A stretch of 64,000 nt of DNA from Tachypleus tridentatus (GCF_004210375.1 NC_134827.1:100177285-100241284), one strand, 5' to 3'; counted from the first letter of the stretch, positions 11,121-24,469 are shown. Notes: a model not told the origin generated them from the sequence alone. Made by a program: numbers and translations.

Positions 11121-11617
11121 ACAAGTTACAAGCAATGTAACTTAAACACAACACAGGAGAAATAGCCAATCGAGACTAGTTACTGTAGCAGATAGAAGTG
11201 CAGTGAAATCATAAAGATTTTTTATACTTTTGATGAAGCTACATCTGACTGCAGATGGATAACACAATAAAAACGTCTTTACTGTGTATAACACTTTAGA
11301 TAGATTTCTGGCTGCCACCATGATAGTCCAATCCAGCTGACAAGTTCTGGTATTGAACAAAAGACGTCCTAGGAGCATCTCGGCGAACATAAAGACAGAT
11401 ATAAGATGATACCTGACACACTAAATCTTCAGCACACCGATTAAGTACACCGTGTTTGCGCATGTGTGTGTGTGATTTTTGGCGTTATTTATTTAATGGT
11501 TGTTATTTGCTGTAATAATGTAAAGCGAGCATGAGTTTTGTTCATCTGTTAGGCGAAGCTAAAAACTTGCTGGTATTTCGTCGATTTGTAGGATACAAAG
11601 TTTTCTCACAATTTTCA

Positions 11618-11743
11618 GCCCCCGATGGTAAAGCGGTATGACTTCGGATTTGCAACCCTAAAATCAGGGGTTCGATTACCTTCGGTGAGCTCAGCAGATA
11701 GCTCGATGTGGCTTTGCTATAAGAAAACACACACACACAGCAT
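11618..11743 (+). repeat. Short SINE family (type 2)
   Basis: AGCCCCCGATGGTAAAGCGG, then AATCAGGGGTTCGATTACC, AGCAGATAGCTCGATGTGG and CTTTGCTATAAGAAAACACA form a complete copy ending in a CA run. Confidence 0.85.
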
Positions 11744-12039
11744 TGTTAGTCTAAAATATATCCAGCTGGGTATTTATAAATTTCCATCAAGCCTATAGGT
11801 GGACACTTAAATTAAGTAGTTCGGCGTGTGAACCTGTATAATTCCACCTAAACTTAAGTTTTCGATCATTGGTGTAAAATGGTATAAAAAAAAAAAAGAG
11901 AAACATGTTTGCCTTTCCATTTGGTCGGATTATTATTCCATAAGAAATAGTTGACTGCAATAATAAGTAAGTGGCGAGTATAAAAATAGTCCATTCAATT
12001 ATGTGTATATATAAATTATTATTAATGCAATCCAAAGGT

Positions 12040-12195
12040 TACAAGTTTGGATCCTGAAGGCGTCACATTATGACATTTCCATTATTTGTTAGTATAAGAG
12101 TAGCTGCCTTCATTCTATACTTTCACTGCTAAATTAAAGATGGCTAGTGTAAATATCCCTCATGTAGCTTTGCGCAAATTTCCAAACAGAACTAC
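12040..12195 (+). repeat. Type A SINE relic
   Basis: Degenerate body and tail: GGCGTCACATTATGACA, CTTCATTCTATACTTTCACT, GCTAAATTAAAGATGGCTAG and GTAGCTTTGCGCAAATTTCC. The head is lost. Confidence 0.7.
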
Positions 12196-12639
12196 CAAAT
12201 CTAACGCACACGCTATTTTATTATTAATATATAGATATACTGTTCACAACAATTTACTAGAATTATAAATTAAATTAAAGATCATTCCACTTCTTAAGCT
12301 TTGTTGAATCTCGGTTGTGCTTGGTCACTGTAAATGTAATAATCCATTTCGATAGTTGTGATAGAAGAAACCTGTAGAAACACAGAAGTTAAACAAGTCT
12401 ATGAAGCGTGGTGAAGTAACTGATTATAAAACGATCTAAGTAAAATCTTCGTCATCGCAGTATCATAAAGCAACATCTTTATAATAATGAATATATTGTA
12501 ACCAAATCCAAATCGGTCTCAAGTCGATGTATAAAGGATTGAGTGTAATAAAATAGTATCATTAAAGCCTTACGCTGTGAAAGACCGGAAAAAAAATTAT
12601 GTTTTGGTTTTTTTTGGAAATATAGAGTTCAAAATGGTA

Positions 12640-12842
12640 GAGATTTTCACTCACCAAAAGAAATATCCTTCACTGAACATGTCTGCCCTTTCAGCCGTAG
12701 AGGCTTTATAATGTAATGATATATTCTACTTTTCGTTTATAAAGGATGGCGATAGATGTGTCAACTAGCTAGCATTTCAAATTAGGGACAGCTAGCACAG
12801 ATATCTCTAGAGCAGTTTTGCGTGAAATTCAAACGAACAAGC
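12640..12842 (+). repeat. Type A SINE relic
   Basis: CTGAACATGTCTGCCCTTTC, AGCCGTAGAGGCTTTATAAT and AAATTAGGGACAGCTAGCAC keep the order of the family body; the tail is GCAGTTTTGCGTGAAATTC. It is one of the more diverged copies. Confidence 0.7.
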
Positions 12843-14700
12843 AAAATTAAAGAAATGCTTAATGCAATGTTAAATTCATTCTTAGTATAAAATGTATTTA
12901 ATGTAAACTATCGAATTCACGTGTAATAAGACTAAAGCACTCTGATTTGAATTTCGCTAGTGTAAAAAAAAACGACATAAATACGTTAACATTGATTTAT
13001 AAATGTTTTATGGTTGTCTAACATCATAATAACTAACAAACATTTCCATTATTTTTAAGCTAACTTCCTGATCTTATCCAACTGTATTTATTATTGTTGT
13101 TCTTAAAGCAGTTCTAATATATAAGAACATCTTAATTATTTCTTGTGTTTCTGTTGTTTTTGTATCCTTATATATCTGAAGAGTCATTCATCTTCAAATT
13201 TAATAAACTGATGTCGTACAAAAGCACCCACGCTGTACGTAGTTGTTATAAATAATTATTTGATGACCAATCAAAATATATTCATTGTTTGTTTGTTTTT
13301 TCTGAGATGCTTTGTTAGACGTGGAAACAAGCAAGTATGAATAAAAGACAAACAATATTAGGTTAAAGTTGGATATTTTAAATAATTCTGAGTGAATAAG
13401 AAACACGAACGATATAGAAAAACTAGGTTAATCTATTGATTTATTTTTCTTTGCTTTGAGAAATTATTTAAGTATAAATAAAAACTGAGAATGAATACAA
13501 ATGTTTTAAAGACTGTTTCCTTTATCTTATTCAGACTGCTACACAGTATAAAGATGCGTCGTTTATGATAAATCTGTCGTTTATCATAAATATTTATATA
13601 AACAGAATAATTGTATATTTTCCTGAGTAATGGTTTTGTGGATCGTTTCTGAATCAAATGTAGCATTTTTATTCCCAACTTAGTAGAATAAATTGTAGAT
13701 ATATAGCTACTGATGATCTAATTATTCAGAAAAGTAAATCACCGATGTATATGTAAATAAATAATATAATTTCGAACGTTTTCTGTATATGAACAATTCA
13801 TCGAAAGAAAGATTTAGTTAGCCATATTGAGAGAATAATCACACGTATATGGATGACAGTAACCTATTTGTGTATGTTTAAAATCGATAAGGTTATAATA
13901 GAAAGATACGATCGTTAATGGTTTTCGTTACAAAGGCTTTTAAAAGTATGTAATTCAATCGATGTATTTATAAATGAATCAATGACAAGTTTAAGACACT
14001 AAACCAGTTATAAACATTCTGATATAAAGTATTAAAATCAAGTATGGCTACTGAAACACGAATTTGTTTCTCTCTTTTATAGTTTCCAGATGATGTTAAA
14101 CTATATCGTAATTATTTAAGTTCCAAAAGTCACGACACCTATATTAAAAAATTCAAATTTCGTTTTTTAATAGGTGCAAAATTTTGTTAAATAGGATGGC
14201 TAACAGTTTTATTGAGCTGATAAAAATCTAATTTTTATGTTGGTTTGGAGGTACTAATAGTTTAACACGTTAAAAGTTAAAAGTTGTGAACTAATTTAAT
14301 CGTAGCCTGAAAATGTTAGTTTTTAAACTTAGAAAAAGAAACAGCTTTTAGTATAAATCTTTAAATTAACCATTTTATTTCAAAATAAAGTATTTTACCT
14401 CCAGAAATTATGTAAGTAGATAACATATGATAGAAATTTAGTTTCTTTTTGTGATTTCTTTTGTCTATGATGTCATGTTTTTACATGATTAAATCATCTA
14501 TATTAAGGTCATTTGTTTCTAATAATTTGTTAGTTATAAATATACAATTTCTAAGTCACCAATAATAATATGTATAAGTGTGCTCACAAGGTAAATTATC
14601 TCTATTACTAAGATCGAAATTATTCCAAAAGTGTTTTAATTGTAGATCAAAAGTCCAATAGAAATCTAATATTCAAAACTAATAAATAAATTGAAGGCTT
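12843..14700. other. Unassigned AT-rich sequence
   Basis: No SINE, transposon termini or conserved protein segment seen. The minus-strand open frames near 13200-13680 are Leu/Phe/Ile/Lys-rich, as expected of AT-rich noncoding DNA. Confidence 0.5.
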
Positions 14701-14942
14701 GTTTGTTTTGAATCTCGTGCAAAGCTACACAAGGGCTATCTACGCTAGCCGTCCCTAATTTATGTTAAGACTAGATGGAAGGCAGCAAGTCATCACCACC
14801 TACCCTTAGATTACTCTCTTACCAACAAATAATGGGATTAACCGTTGCTTATAATACCCCCACAGCTGAAACAGTGAGCATGTTTGGTATAACGGGGATT
14901 CGAACTCGCGACTTTCAAATTACTCGTCGAGCACCCTAACAA
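14701..14942 (-). repeat. Main SINE family (type A), minus strand
   Basis: GTTTTGAATCTCGTGCAAAG, CGCTAGCCGTCCCTAATTTA, AGCATGTTTGGTATAACGG and GATTCGAACTCGCGAC are the complements of tail, body and B box. Confidence 0.85.
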
Positions 14943-15514
14943 CCCTAACTTTAAGGAACCACCTCCTAAATTGGTAATGTAAGGTGCTTTGATTAGTGAT
15001 ATAAGATGCAGTACTTATATTCTGTTTTGTTTTTGTTTAAGCCTAAAGTTACACAGAGGCCACTTGGACTGCGTCTTCCGTTTGGATCAAATCCCAAAAT
15101 ATACCATTATACGTTTACTCTTAAGCAACCGGGAAACCACTTAAATTTAGACATAAAACAGTTTGAGTCGACAACTGCATCAAACGCTTTATTTTTAAGA
15201 ACTTAACAAGACCATGAAACAGGTAGTGTCAAATACAAGATACACTGCATCTTTCAAAGACATTTCACGCTAATTTTCCATAAATTACCAAGAGAAACTT
15301 ATTGTAGTCGTAAAAACAAGAGAAAATACGTTTTGCAAACCCATCTGCTCACTAACATAACACACTTTAACCGAGTATTAGTTGTTTTTGAGACTTGTAT
15401 TGCCTAGTGCATTAATGTTCACATATTTTGCGCTAATGTACATTAAAAACACAATGGTAGACGTGCTTACTCACCTGAGAGTTGGGGAATCATGATGACA
15501 TCTAGGTTCTAGGG

Positions 15515-15680
15515 CAGTGGTTCCCAACCAGGGGTGCGAGATAGCGTTCCAGGGGATGCGAGATAACATTTGTTTTGGCCACCTTCACCTTATTCTTAAA
15601 TAAATAATTACCGTGAGGGGTGCGAGAATATACTAAAATTTTTTAGGGGTGCGGGGCATAAAAAAGGCTGGGAACCACTG
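15515..15680. mobile_element. 166-bp hAT-type MITE with perfect 8-bp target duplication
   Basis: The ends are CAGTGGTTCCCAACC and, at the right, GGCTGGGAACCACTG; the first 9 bases match perfectly and the rest nearly so. The 8-mer TTCTAGGG is present immediately outside both ends (15507-15514 and 15681-15688). CAGTGGTTCCCAAC termini with 8-bp duplications are typical of hAT non-autonomous elements. It has no coding capacity. The exact duplication points to a fairly young insertion. Confidence 0.92.
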
Positions 15681-15692
15681 TTCTAGGGGTGA

Positions 15693-15822
15693 TTAATTGT
15701 TATTGTTGTTTTACTATTAGACACAGAGCTACACGAAGGGCTATCTGTGTTCTACCTACCAGGGGTATGTAACCCCAGTTTCTAGCAGTATCAGTCCACA
15801 GACAATTGTGAGTCTGGGGGTA
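15693..15822 (-). repeat. Short SINE family (type 3), minus strand
   Basis: ACACAGAGCTACACGAAGGG, TGTGTTCTACCTACCAGGGG, TATGTAACCCC and GTCCACAGACAATTG follow the type 3 order on the complement. Confidence 0.75.
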
Positions 15823-16034
15823 TAATTATATAAGAATTAACCTTAAGTCAACACATTACTTTAAGAACATCTATAATCGCAACATTCATGAAAACATATT
15901 TTAAAACCATATGTATGCATTTAGCACACTGAAAAGGACAATACGAATCAGTTGTTCAATTCTATTCATATTTTAATTTCATAATAATAAAGCTAATCGA
16001 AGCATTTTGTACAAGTTTATTTAAAAACACGATG

Positions 16035-16310
16035 TTTGTTTGTTTTTGAATTTCACACAAAGCTACTCGAGGGCTATCTGTGCTAGCCGTCCCTAATTTA
16101 GCAGTGTAAGACTAGAGGGAAGGCAGCTCGTCATCACCACCCACCGCCAACTCTTGGGCTACTCTTTTGCCAACGAATAGTGAGATTGACCGTCACATTA
16201 TAACGCCCCCACCTCTGGGAGGGCGAGCATGTTTGGCGCGACGCATGCGCGAACCCGCGACCCTCGAATTACGAGTCGCACGCCTTACGCGCTTGGCCAT
16301 GCCGAACCAA
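16035..16310 (-). repeat. SINE subfamily B, minus strand
   Basis: Complement of the main SINE body, but with the type B head: on the minus strand GGCATGGCCAAGCGCGTAAG and a GC-rich B box GGGTTCGCGC. It shares this diagnostic head with the copies at 58116-58388 and 10602-10899. Confidence 0.85.
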
Positions 16311-16442
16311 GACGATGATACAATATAATTCGATACAAACCAACATGGTATACAATGATAAGGGTAAAAACACCAAATATATAAATATATATAAACACAA
16401 CTAATTTTTCGTAGAAAAACCAAAATATGCACAACCTAAAAT

Positions 16443-16700
16443 AGGCCCGGCCTGGCCAGGTGGTTAAGGCACTCGACACGTAATCCGAGAGTCGCGGGTT
16501 CGAATCCCCGTTACACCCAACATGCTCGCCCTTTCAGCGTTGAGGGCGTTATAATGTGACGGTTAATACCATTATTCGTTGGTAAAATAGTAGCCTAAAA
16601 GTTGGCGGTGGGTGATTATGTCTTCCCTCTAATCTTACACTGCTAAATTAGGGACACCTAGAACAGATAGATTTCGTGTAGCTTTGCGCAAAATTTAAAC
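16443..16700 (+). repeat. Main SINE family (type A)
   Basis: GGCCCGGCCTGGCCAGGTGG head, GGGTTCGAATCC B box, diverged body with an internal deletion near 16615, and tail GTAGCTTTGCGCAAAATTTA. Confidence 0.9.
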
Positions 16701-17359
16701 GTTTCTCTAACCAATCGTTTTACTGGTGCTTTATTTGTTATGCGCGTATTTTGGTAAACTTTTTTTATTTAAAACTGAAACACGTCTCACTGCCGCGAGG
16801 AGTTAAAACTTCTTGGTTTGTTGATAATCCAATCTTCTAACAAATGTCTATCACAATATTTATTTGATTTTTGAGAAAAGAAAAAGTCATATACATAATT
16901 TTAGACAGAAACCTTGAAGTATGTATTTAGACTTGCGCGTTTCGCGTTGAACGTGTCTCCTGGTGACAAGCAAAACATTAATCAAAAATTTGAATTAATG
17001 TTGCAAGTATAATCATTAAATGTATTCAGTGTAAATATTTGCTATATACATATACATATAATGTTCTACCTAAGTAACATAGCAATGAAGTCGAATTGTA
17101 AGCACGAATTCCCGTGAGCGTAAATTCAACCTACCCTTTCACCATACACTCAGCTAATGCTATTATCAACTGACACGGTTGTAACGTGTGTAATTACGCA
17201 ACGAGATAATTAAGAGTATTAAGATATTTTCACATTTAGTACAGTAATTAAAAACAAACAAAGTCATATTTAAATAAATAAAGCACATATGACATACATC
17301 ATCGGGTATACACTAACTAACAAGTGAGTATTTTTATTTTATTATTTCTGGTGTGTTGT

Positions 17360-17493
17360 TGTTGAATTGTTGTTGTTTTTGAATTAAACACAAAGCTACT
17401 CAATGAGCTATCTGTGCTCTACCTACCACGGGTATCGAAACCCGGTTTTTAGCGTTTTAAGTCCGCAAACATGACGCTGAGCCACTAGGAGTT
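17360..17493 (-). repeat. Short SINE family (type 3), minus strand
   Basis: AATTAAACACAAAGCTACTC, GAGCTATCTGTGCTCTACC, GGGTATCGAAACCCGG, TTTTTAGCG and GTCCGCAAACATGACGCTGA form a complete complement of the family. Confidence 0.85.
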
Positions 17494-17540
17494 TGTTGTT
17501 GAAAAGAATTAATATTTTAAAAATAAACTGGCTTTTGTAA

Positions 17541-17696
17541 ATTGGGATACTCTTTTACTAAAGAACAGTGGGATTCACCGTCACATTATAACGTCCCCAC
17601 AGCTAAAAGGGCGAGCATGTTTGGTGTGACGGAGATTCGAACCCGCGATCCTCAGATTGCGAGTTGAGTACCTTAACCATCTGGCCATGCCGGGGC
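17541..17696 (-). repeat. Type A SINE, 3'-truncated, minus strand
   Basis: Only the head half is present: CAGTGGGATTCACCGTCAC, ACATTATAACGTCCCCAC, GATTCGAACCCGCGATC and ATCTGGCCATGCCGGGGCC. The family tail is missing, which is unusual because SINEs are normally 5'-truncated. Confidence 0.85.
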
Positions 17697-17770
17697 CATT
17701 GTTTTTGTTAATCTTTATTATGACGTTTTTTGATAATTTAAACTTAATCTGGCACTATTCAGTGATTTAA

Positions 17771-17897
17771 ATGTATGTGTGTGTGTTTTCTTATAGCAAA
17801 GCCACACTGGGTTATCTGCTGTGTCCACCGAGAGGAATCGAACCCTCTGGTTTTAGCGTTGTAAATCCGTAGACTTACAGCTGTTCCAGCAGGGAGC
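17771..17897 (-). repeat. Short SINE (type 2) with 8-bp target duplication
   Basis: TGTGTGTGTTTTCTTATAGC, AAGCCACACTGGGTTATC, GAATCGAACCCTCTGG and TACAGCTGTTCCAGCAGGG. TGATTTAA occurs at 17763-17770 and again at 17898-17905, bounding the insertion. Confidence 0.85.
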
Positions 17898-18224
17898 TGA
17901 TTTAAGAGAAATTGTTAGGTTTTTCTAAATTTTATTTCTACATGTTGGACTGTGTATTCAGGCTCATGTTATACACAACTCCAAATTTGATAAGAGACTG
18001 CCTTACAAAATCAATATAGTAAATGTTAGATAACTAGTAAAGCATATAAATTTATGGAGTATTTATGTTAGATTATCTCATACACAAGGTCAGTTTCTCC
18101 TTATATGTTTTTACCAACTGAACACAAAAGAGAACGCCACCTCAATATGGAATGCTTTAGTTACTTAAATACGGTGTTTTTGTTTGTTTTAACTTGTCAG
18201 AAAATAACAGATGGGACAAAAATT

Positions 18225-19080
18225 CTTCCAATAGCGAAGGATACCACCAAAAACCACTGACAACTATCTAGTTAGGTCTCTGTGTGTTTCTGATTAGCTC
18301 TTAGATATTGATTTGTGACAGATGGTTTCGTTCCTCCATAAGGGCATTTTCCAGCTTACGAACAGTCTCGGGCTGAACAAGGAAAGCTGAAACCATGTTC
18401 CAGACACGTTCAATTGGGTTTATAACTGGATATTGAGCGAGCACATGGACAAAAGGCTCCCTCTAAAGAAACTCCTCTATGATGTGAACATGGTGTGGGC
18501 GGATATCATCATTAATGGCGACGGTGTAAACGTCCAGTATTTCACCCCTGTACCTCACAGCTGTCAAAGAGTTCTTAACCATATCGTTTTGCTATTGAAA
18601 CTGATGCTGCCACAAACCAAGGTATGTTGCTATTATCATAGCATTTCCACATAACAGCCACGCTTAGCTATGTTGATATTAATATCTTTATTTGGTCGTT
18701 TTACTTTTCAAGTTGACCATCTGTAAATATTGACTTTTCCTCGAAAAGCAACAGCGCTCAATCTTGGATTGTCCATGTCAGGTGGTCTTGATCCAAATCT
18801 AGATGGTCTTACCTATGATCCTGAATCAACGCAGTTATAATACACGTTGTTCGTGACCGCCAAATCAGTCACTTTAAGACTATTGCTGAATGTATGGGTG
18901 GGTATAAAAATTCCAAATATATTTTTAAAGTCACATCGAATTTCTGTACCATCTTAAAATGGTCTTGGTGAGGCTGTATAATTAATCTAGTCTTGAATTC
19001 GTGGCTCCTATTTAGTCATCAGGCGATTTCCGTGTCATCTCTTTACATCCCCTGAGTTTCTGCGTCGCTTCCAACATTTT
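18225..19080 (-). pseudogene. Tc1-like transposase relic
   Basis: The minus strand encodes pieces of a Tc1/mariner DDE transposase. Near 18760-18700 is an HLTWTIQD ... FTDGQ segment, matching the W-FTDES-like first catalytic region with its Asp kept. Near 18560-18500 is GEILDVYTVAINDDIRPHH, the usual DNARPH region. Near 18420 is NPIERVWNMV, with the third catalytic Glu. Stops and frameshifts interrupt it, so it is dead. The inverted termini were not located. Confidence 0.75.
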
Positions 19081-19429
19081 TTTTTTTTTTCTAACATCGA
19101 TAAACAGTAATCTCCGGAAAATTTTGAATAAATGTCTTGGCGCCATCTAGTAACGAACATATTTTATATTGGAAATAAATCTGTGCAACTTTTTGTAAAG
19201 TTAATTTTCATTTTTTTTAATTATGTACAAGGTTAGATGCTTAAAAAGGGAAGAAAATAGCAATGTTTACTTAAAAATATTCTCTAGTAAAATTAGTTTA
19301 TTAGATGCAATAAATAAAAATCTACCATTGAGAACAAAAATGAAACAATCAGTGAAATAAAAACACAAGCAGTCGAGTAGATAACGTAAAAACTCGTAGT
19401 GCTTGACCTCATATATGTTTCTCACCCTG

Positions 19430-19604
19430 TGGTAAAGCACCGATTTCGGAACCAGCGAGCTGCGTTCGAATCCGTGCAATACCACAAAATAGTCCACGCA
19501 TTTTAAAGTTTGTACACATTATAAGAATTAGAGTCTGTCCTTTAACGTGGATTGTGGGAGCTAAGGGTGCTGTTGACTGACTTCCTGTTTGATAGTTCAA
19601 AATA
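19430..19604 (+). repeat. tRNA-derived SINE of a fourth type
   Basis: TGTGGTAAAGCACCGATTTC (A-box region) and TGCGTTCGAATCCG (B box) are spaced like a tRNA promoter. The body (TAACGTGGATTGTGGGAGC, GTTGACTGACTTCCTG) is unlike the other families. Single copy here; boundaries approximate. Confidence 0.5.
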
Positions 19605-21113
19605 AGGAATGTATTTTTAATGCATACAAAATAAAAAGATGTTTATTAAATCGTGAAAAGTAGTTTTGTAGTTTTAAAACAAACACTTTTTATTAATGTG
19701 TTTGATTTTTTTAACAGTCTACGCCTTATACTTGTTATTTTTTTCTTTCAATTAAAAATATATTATAACTTTCTTTTCTATACTCCTATCACAGATCCTT
19801 ATATAGATTTCATTTTATCCACCACTTCTTTTACCTTGGTGTTACATGTCTGCATCTGGCCATCGATAGCTAAATCCCATGTCTGAGGACTTATAACGCT
19901 AAAATTCGGGTTTGGTGACTCAAAATGGACGCTTAGTAACAAACAAACAATTGTTTGTATTATATGTGCAAATCTTTTGCCTTTAGCTTTGTTGTCTGAA
20001 AAGGTTAAGCTGTAATTTAAGGTAACGAAATTATGTTGTTATGTTCTCTATTTCTTCAATGTATTGGTAGTTATAAGTATCCTCAATAGACCAATTCCAG
20101 AAATATTATGAAGGGTAAGATTTTAAAAACAATCGTCAAGGGAAACAGAAATACCCAAATGAGCACATAATCAAACCCTTATTCATACATTCCACTGTTC
20201 AAGCAACATTGTTCGGCTTCTTTTCACGGATTAACTACACTTTACCGACGAGGCTTAAAATGGTTCCAAATATATGTGAACCAACAAAGTGCAAAATTAA
20301 GAATAATCACGTCTGCACATGATAACGACAGAATAAAGTATCATGTTATATCACATTTTAAGTCAGATAAAGGATACTAGTACAGTATTCCATAATTCTT
20401 AGGTTTCCTATGTGTACGAATATTCCAAATAAAACATATAAATAAAAAAAATTCCTACCTCATACCAACAAGTACGAGCATCTGTGCCATCCATAGAGAT
20501 GGGCTTCCTCATCTAAAGCTGAAGGCTAAGACAAGAAAACACTCTGTTAAAAACCTTCATGAACCACTGTCGGATGTAACTTTTGCCTAAGCAAAAGGAT
20601 TTCTATATATTTGTGACCTTTCAACATCTGATTTACATAATTGTCGTAAACTACATGCAGAACACCTACACGAAAACTTAGAAAAGTTACCTGAATTTGC
20701 CTTACTACAGAAATATTCCTAAATGGTTATGAAAAGATAAAATTAACAGTTATTCATCTACGGCAAACCCCCTTTCTTATCTCAGAGGTCTTTCAAGACT
20801 CAAACATTAAGATTAAACATTAATGGCCATGACATGCAATACGCCATAATATACATCAAATTCAAACTATAACGAATTTAAAACGCAAAGAAATAATTAG
20901 AAAAAATCACAACATAAAGTCAAAATTGAAATAAAAGATTCAAAATCTGAATTAAAACTACAACACAAAACTTGAAATAAAAATTCTGCTTTTAACTATA
21001 AAACGTATGATATGAAAATCAGTAAATTAATTTAAAAAATTTAACTGAAATTTTAAAAAACAATATTGAAAATACTTCGAGATACAAAAATAACCATCAT
21101 AAATATCAGTTCG
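19605..21113. other. Mostly unassigned sequence
   Basis: A short type 3 SINE fragment is visible at about 19876-19950 (GTCTGAGGACTTATAACGC, TAAAATTCGGGTTTGG). The rest shows no recognised protein, repeat or transposon end. Confidence 0.45.
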
Positions 21114-21331
21114 GGACCCGGCATGGTCAGGTGGTTATTGCGCTGGGTCATGGGTTCGAATCCCCGTCAAACCAAACGTGCTCACCATTTCAGCCGTGGG
21201 AGCGTTATAATGCGACGGTTGCCCAAACATTGGCGATCGGTGGTGATGACTAACTACCTTCCCTCTAGTCTTACACTGCTAAATTAGTGCAGGTAATCCT
21301 CGTGTAACTTTGTGCGAAATTCAAAACAAGT
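21114..21331 (+). repeat. Type A SINE with internal deletions
   Basis: Head GACCCGGCATGGTCAGGTGG, then a shortened anticodon-like region before GGGTTCGAATCCCCGTCA. The body lacks the CCACTATTCG block, and the tail is CGTGTAACTTTGTGCGAAAT. Confidence 0.85.
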
Positions 21332-21424
21332 TAACACAACAGAATGTACGGTTGACATAAAGTTGAAGAAATAAACAATATTTATTATGCAATTAGTAGA
21401 GGTTCTTCAAGCTGTTTTTCTTGG

Positions 21425-21542
21425 ATGGTTCCTTAGTGCCATAGTGATAACCTGTGAACTTATAATGCTAAAAACCGAGTTTCGACGGTTGTTGTGGGCA
21501 CAGCACAGATAGCCCATTATGTGGCATTGTGATTAACTACAC
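21425..21542 (+). repeat. Short SINE family (type 3)
   Basis: GTGATAACCTGTGAACTTAT, AATGCTAAAAACCGAGTTTC, GTGGGCACAGCACAGATAGC and CCATTATGTGGCATTGTG follow the family order on the plus strand. Confidence 0.75.
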
Positions 21543-22794
21543 ATAAATTTTCGTGGATGAAGAAGTCTTGATCAAATTCTATCTCGCAGTATTGAATATT
21601 ATTTCCCCATATCTGGTTGAGAATAAAACATTTCATCAGCAGTTGATATAGCCGAAACTAGAATGTGTCGCCCAAAATATCCCTTTACAACAACAACGTG
21701 TTTCCGACACATTAGTCTGTAGTATTCACGTCTGTTTGGAGGTTCACCTTTATCCTCTCACAAATTCAGTGAACTTTCAGGTACGTCATGAGATTGTGGC
21801 TCCAGCAAAAGCCAGGACTGAAAATTCCAAAGTATTTCAAATTGTAATAGGTCAGAAATTTAACAAGCAATCATAATACAATAAGACCCTTTTCATAGAA
21901 AAACATCCATCTAAAAATGGATGTAGTACAAACACTTTGCTCACATTGCTCATGCCAAACACACTCGTCATTATTGCATCAGAACACATTTGTTTCAAGT
22001 GGATGTGTACCATAGCAACTTCATATCAAATAATAAATGCACAGCTACTTTGAACTTTGAACATACCATATCACGGCAATGGCCACCAGTTAGCGAATTC
22101 AGTTGTTTCACATATGCATGAGCTCTTGTACCATAATTGTCTGGTTCTCAAAAGTCTACTTGGTTTTAGTACTGATTAAATTCTTGGCAGTTGCTTTGTC
22201 AGACATACATTACAAATAGCTTTGAAATGATTTGTAATTGTTGACTGACCCAATTTACCATCTGAGTCCACACATGTACACCAATAAACCTTCCAGACAA
22301 TTCACTGAGTTAATATCTCTATGTTGAGTTTTCAATAATTTGTATGATCCTGAACTACAGATTTCATATTCTCTGGAAATTGCCTGTATGTTCAAGAGAC
22401 TAACAAGTGACTGAGTGACTCCACCTTCTTCTTAAAAACCTCTCTTTGCCGATCTCTTTCCCCGTTTTCAGGAACTCATCCTGGAGAGTACAGAAAAACC
22501 AAATTCAACCAACCTTCCCTTCTATCAAAAATCTACTACTTCAACATCCCAGAAGTGCTTATTTCTATATGCTACCCAAAATTAACAAACCCGGTTGTCC
22601 AGAACACCCCATAACATCTGACTGTATCTAACCCACTGAAATGATTTCCATTACCTTGACAGTATGTTTCAACCTCTAGTAAAAACCTTCCTTACATTTG
22701 TTAAAGATAAAACTCGTGTCCTTAATCTCTTGAACAGGTTTGTCTCTATCACCTCTATTCATTACATTTTCACTATGGATATTCAATCTCTATA

Positions 22795-22922
22795 CACCGT
22801 TATACTGATACACCGGTAAGTCTACGGATTTAAAACACTAAAATCAGGGGTTCGATTCCCCTCAGTGCACTAAGCAGATAGCCTGATGTGACTTTGCTAT
22901 ATGAAAAAAAACACACACACAC
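22795..22922 (+). repeat. Type 2 SINE inserted in the Penelope-like RT
   Basis: CCGGTAAGTCTACGGATTTA, AATCAGGGGTTCGATTCCCC, GCAGATAGCCTGATGTGAC and TTTGCTATATGAAAAAAAAC followed by a CA run. It splits the RT reading just after the segment for DIQSLYTVI, and the RT resumes near 22935. Confidence 0.85.
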
Positions 22923-24469
22923 TGTTACGCCACACAATGACAGAATGATTGCACTTAAATATTTTCTAAACAAAGAAAGCAACTTTTATCCCTCCACGGA
23001 CACCATACTTTGGTTTATTGACTGAGTGCCTTTGATTTTCGCGAAAAAACATATCAACAGTTACAAGGTGTTCCCATGAGAACCAAAATGAGTCCATTCT
23101 ATACAAACATTTTTACTGGCTATGTTGAACAGCAACTTCCCAGGACCTTCACCTAAAAAGTTCCTACCTTTTTTAATCAGGTACATCTACGATATTCTGG
23201 GTCTTTTTACTGGACACAAAGACGAACTCGACCTTTTCATTCATCAAACTGACCACTCATCTCTTAAATTTATTTCTCATATTTCCAGTTATAAAACTAA
23301 CTTTTTAGACGTCCCTGTTGACATTACCTACAATCACTATCAGCGTACACTAAAAACCCACTGATAACCATTCCTATTTACATTTTAATACTATCCATCC
23401 CTGTGAATACAAACACGCTATTCCTAAGGGATAATTACTACGTTTGAGACGCCTGTGCTCCAACAACACTGACTTCACGTGTAAAGCAGACGACATGACT
23501 CGTTATTTTGGACATTAGAACTATCCCAACAACACCGTTGAGAAAGCTAAACTTATCACATTTACTTTATAACTCCAAGGACAACCCACAGGGTCTTTAA
23601 CATGACAGATTAGCAAAATTGTCCAACGCAACTTTACCTCACTAACAAAAGACAACACATCTCGGGACATTTTTTTTTTTTTTTTTACCATCCTACCCTT
23701 AATTTCTTTCAAACGTGAGAGGAATTTGAAAAACTGTCTAGTGCCTTCCACATAACAGACTGAAGTGTTTTCACTTGAACTCGTCCGTGTGGTCAAACTT
23801 TGTGTTTTACATGTGGTTATATCACTAACTTATCGATTATCTCCGTTTCTTCTACCTTTCACGTAAAAAGCCAGTTCACCTGTACATCAGAGTGCATTAT
23901 TTATTGTATTCGTTATACGAGATCTAAACAACTCTACACTGGGGAAATATATGCGCAGATTAGGTTTCAGATTCCACGAACACTTCCGACTTACACGCAA
24001 CGGCACTCTCGACCACCCAATATAAGACAACTTCAACTCCCCAGATCACAACGGAAGTGACGACATGAGTGCACTCGTTTTATTACATCCCCCCCACGAC
24101 AAATACGATCGCGAAATCCTAGAGCATAAACAGATATTTAAACTAAATTCTATTGTACCATGAACGTTTTTAAGTAAAAACTAGCTTCTGTCTTCATCTC
24201 TTTGCCATCCTTGTTAACTTGAAACCGTCTACACATATTTCTGTGACTATTATTATTATAAAATTGCCATTTTACTATTTTATGTTTCTATCCAATTTCT
24301 ATCACTTTAATACTTGTTTTCCGTTTTTAAGACTACTTCAACAATGTTTTTTATAACATAGTTTTGTCAACGTGCTCCACGCGGTTCAGACGTAATTTAG
24401 AATATTTATATTGTAATCCCTCAACGAATCTGTCTGCCCTTTTTCTCTTTGTGACGCAGTTTAAACTAC

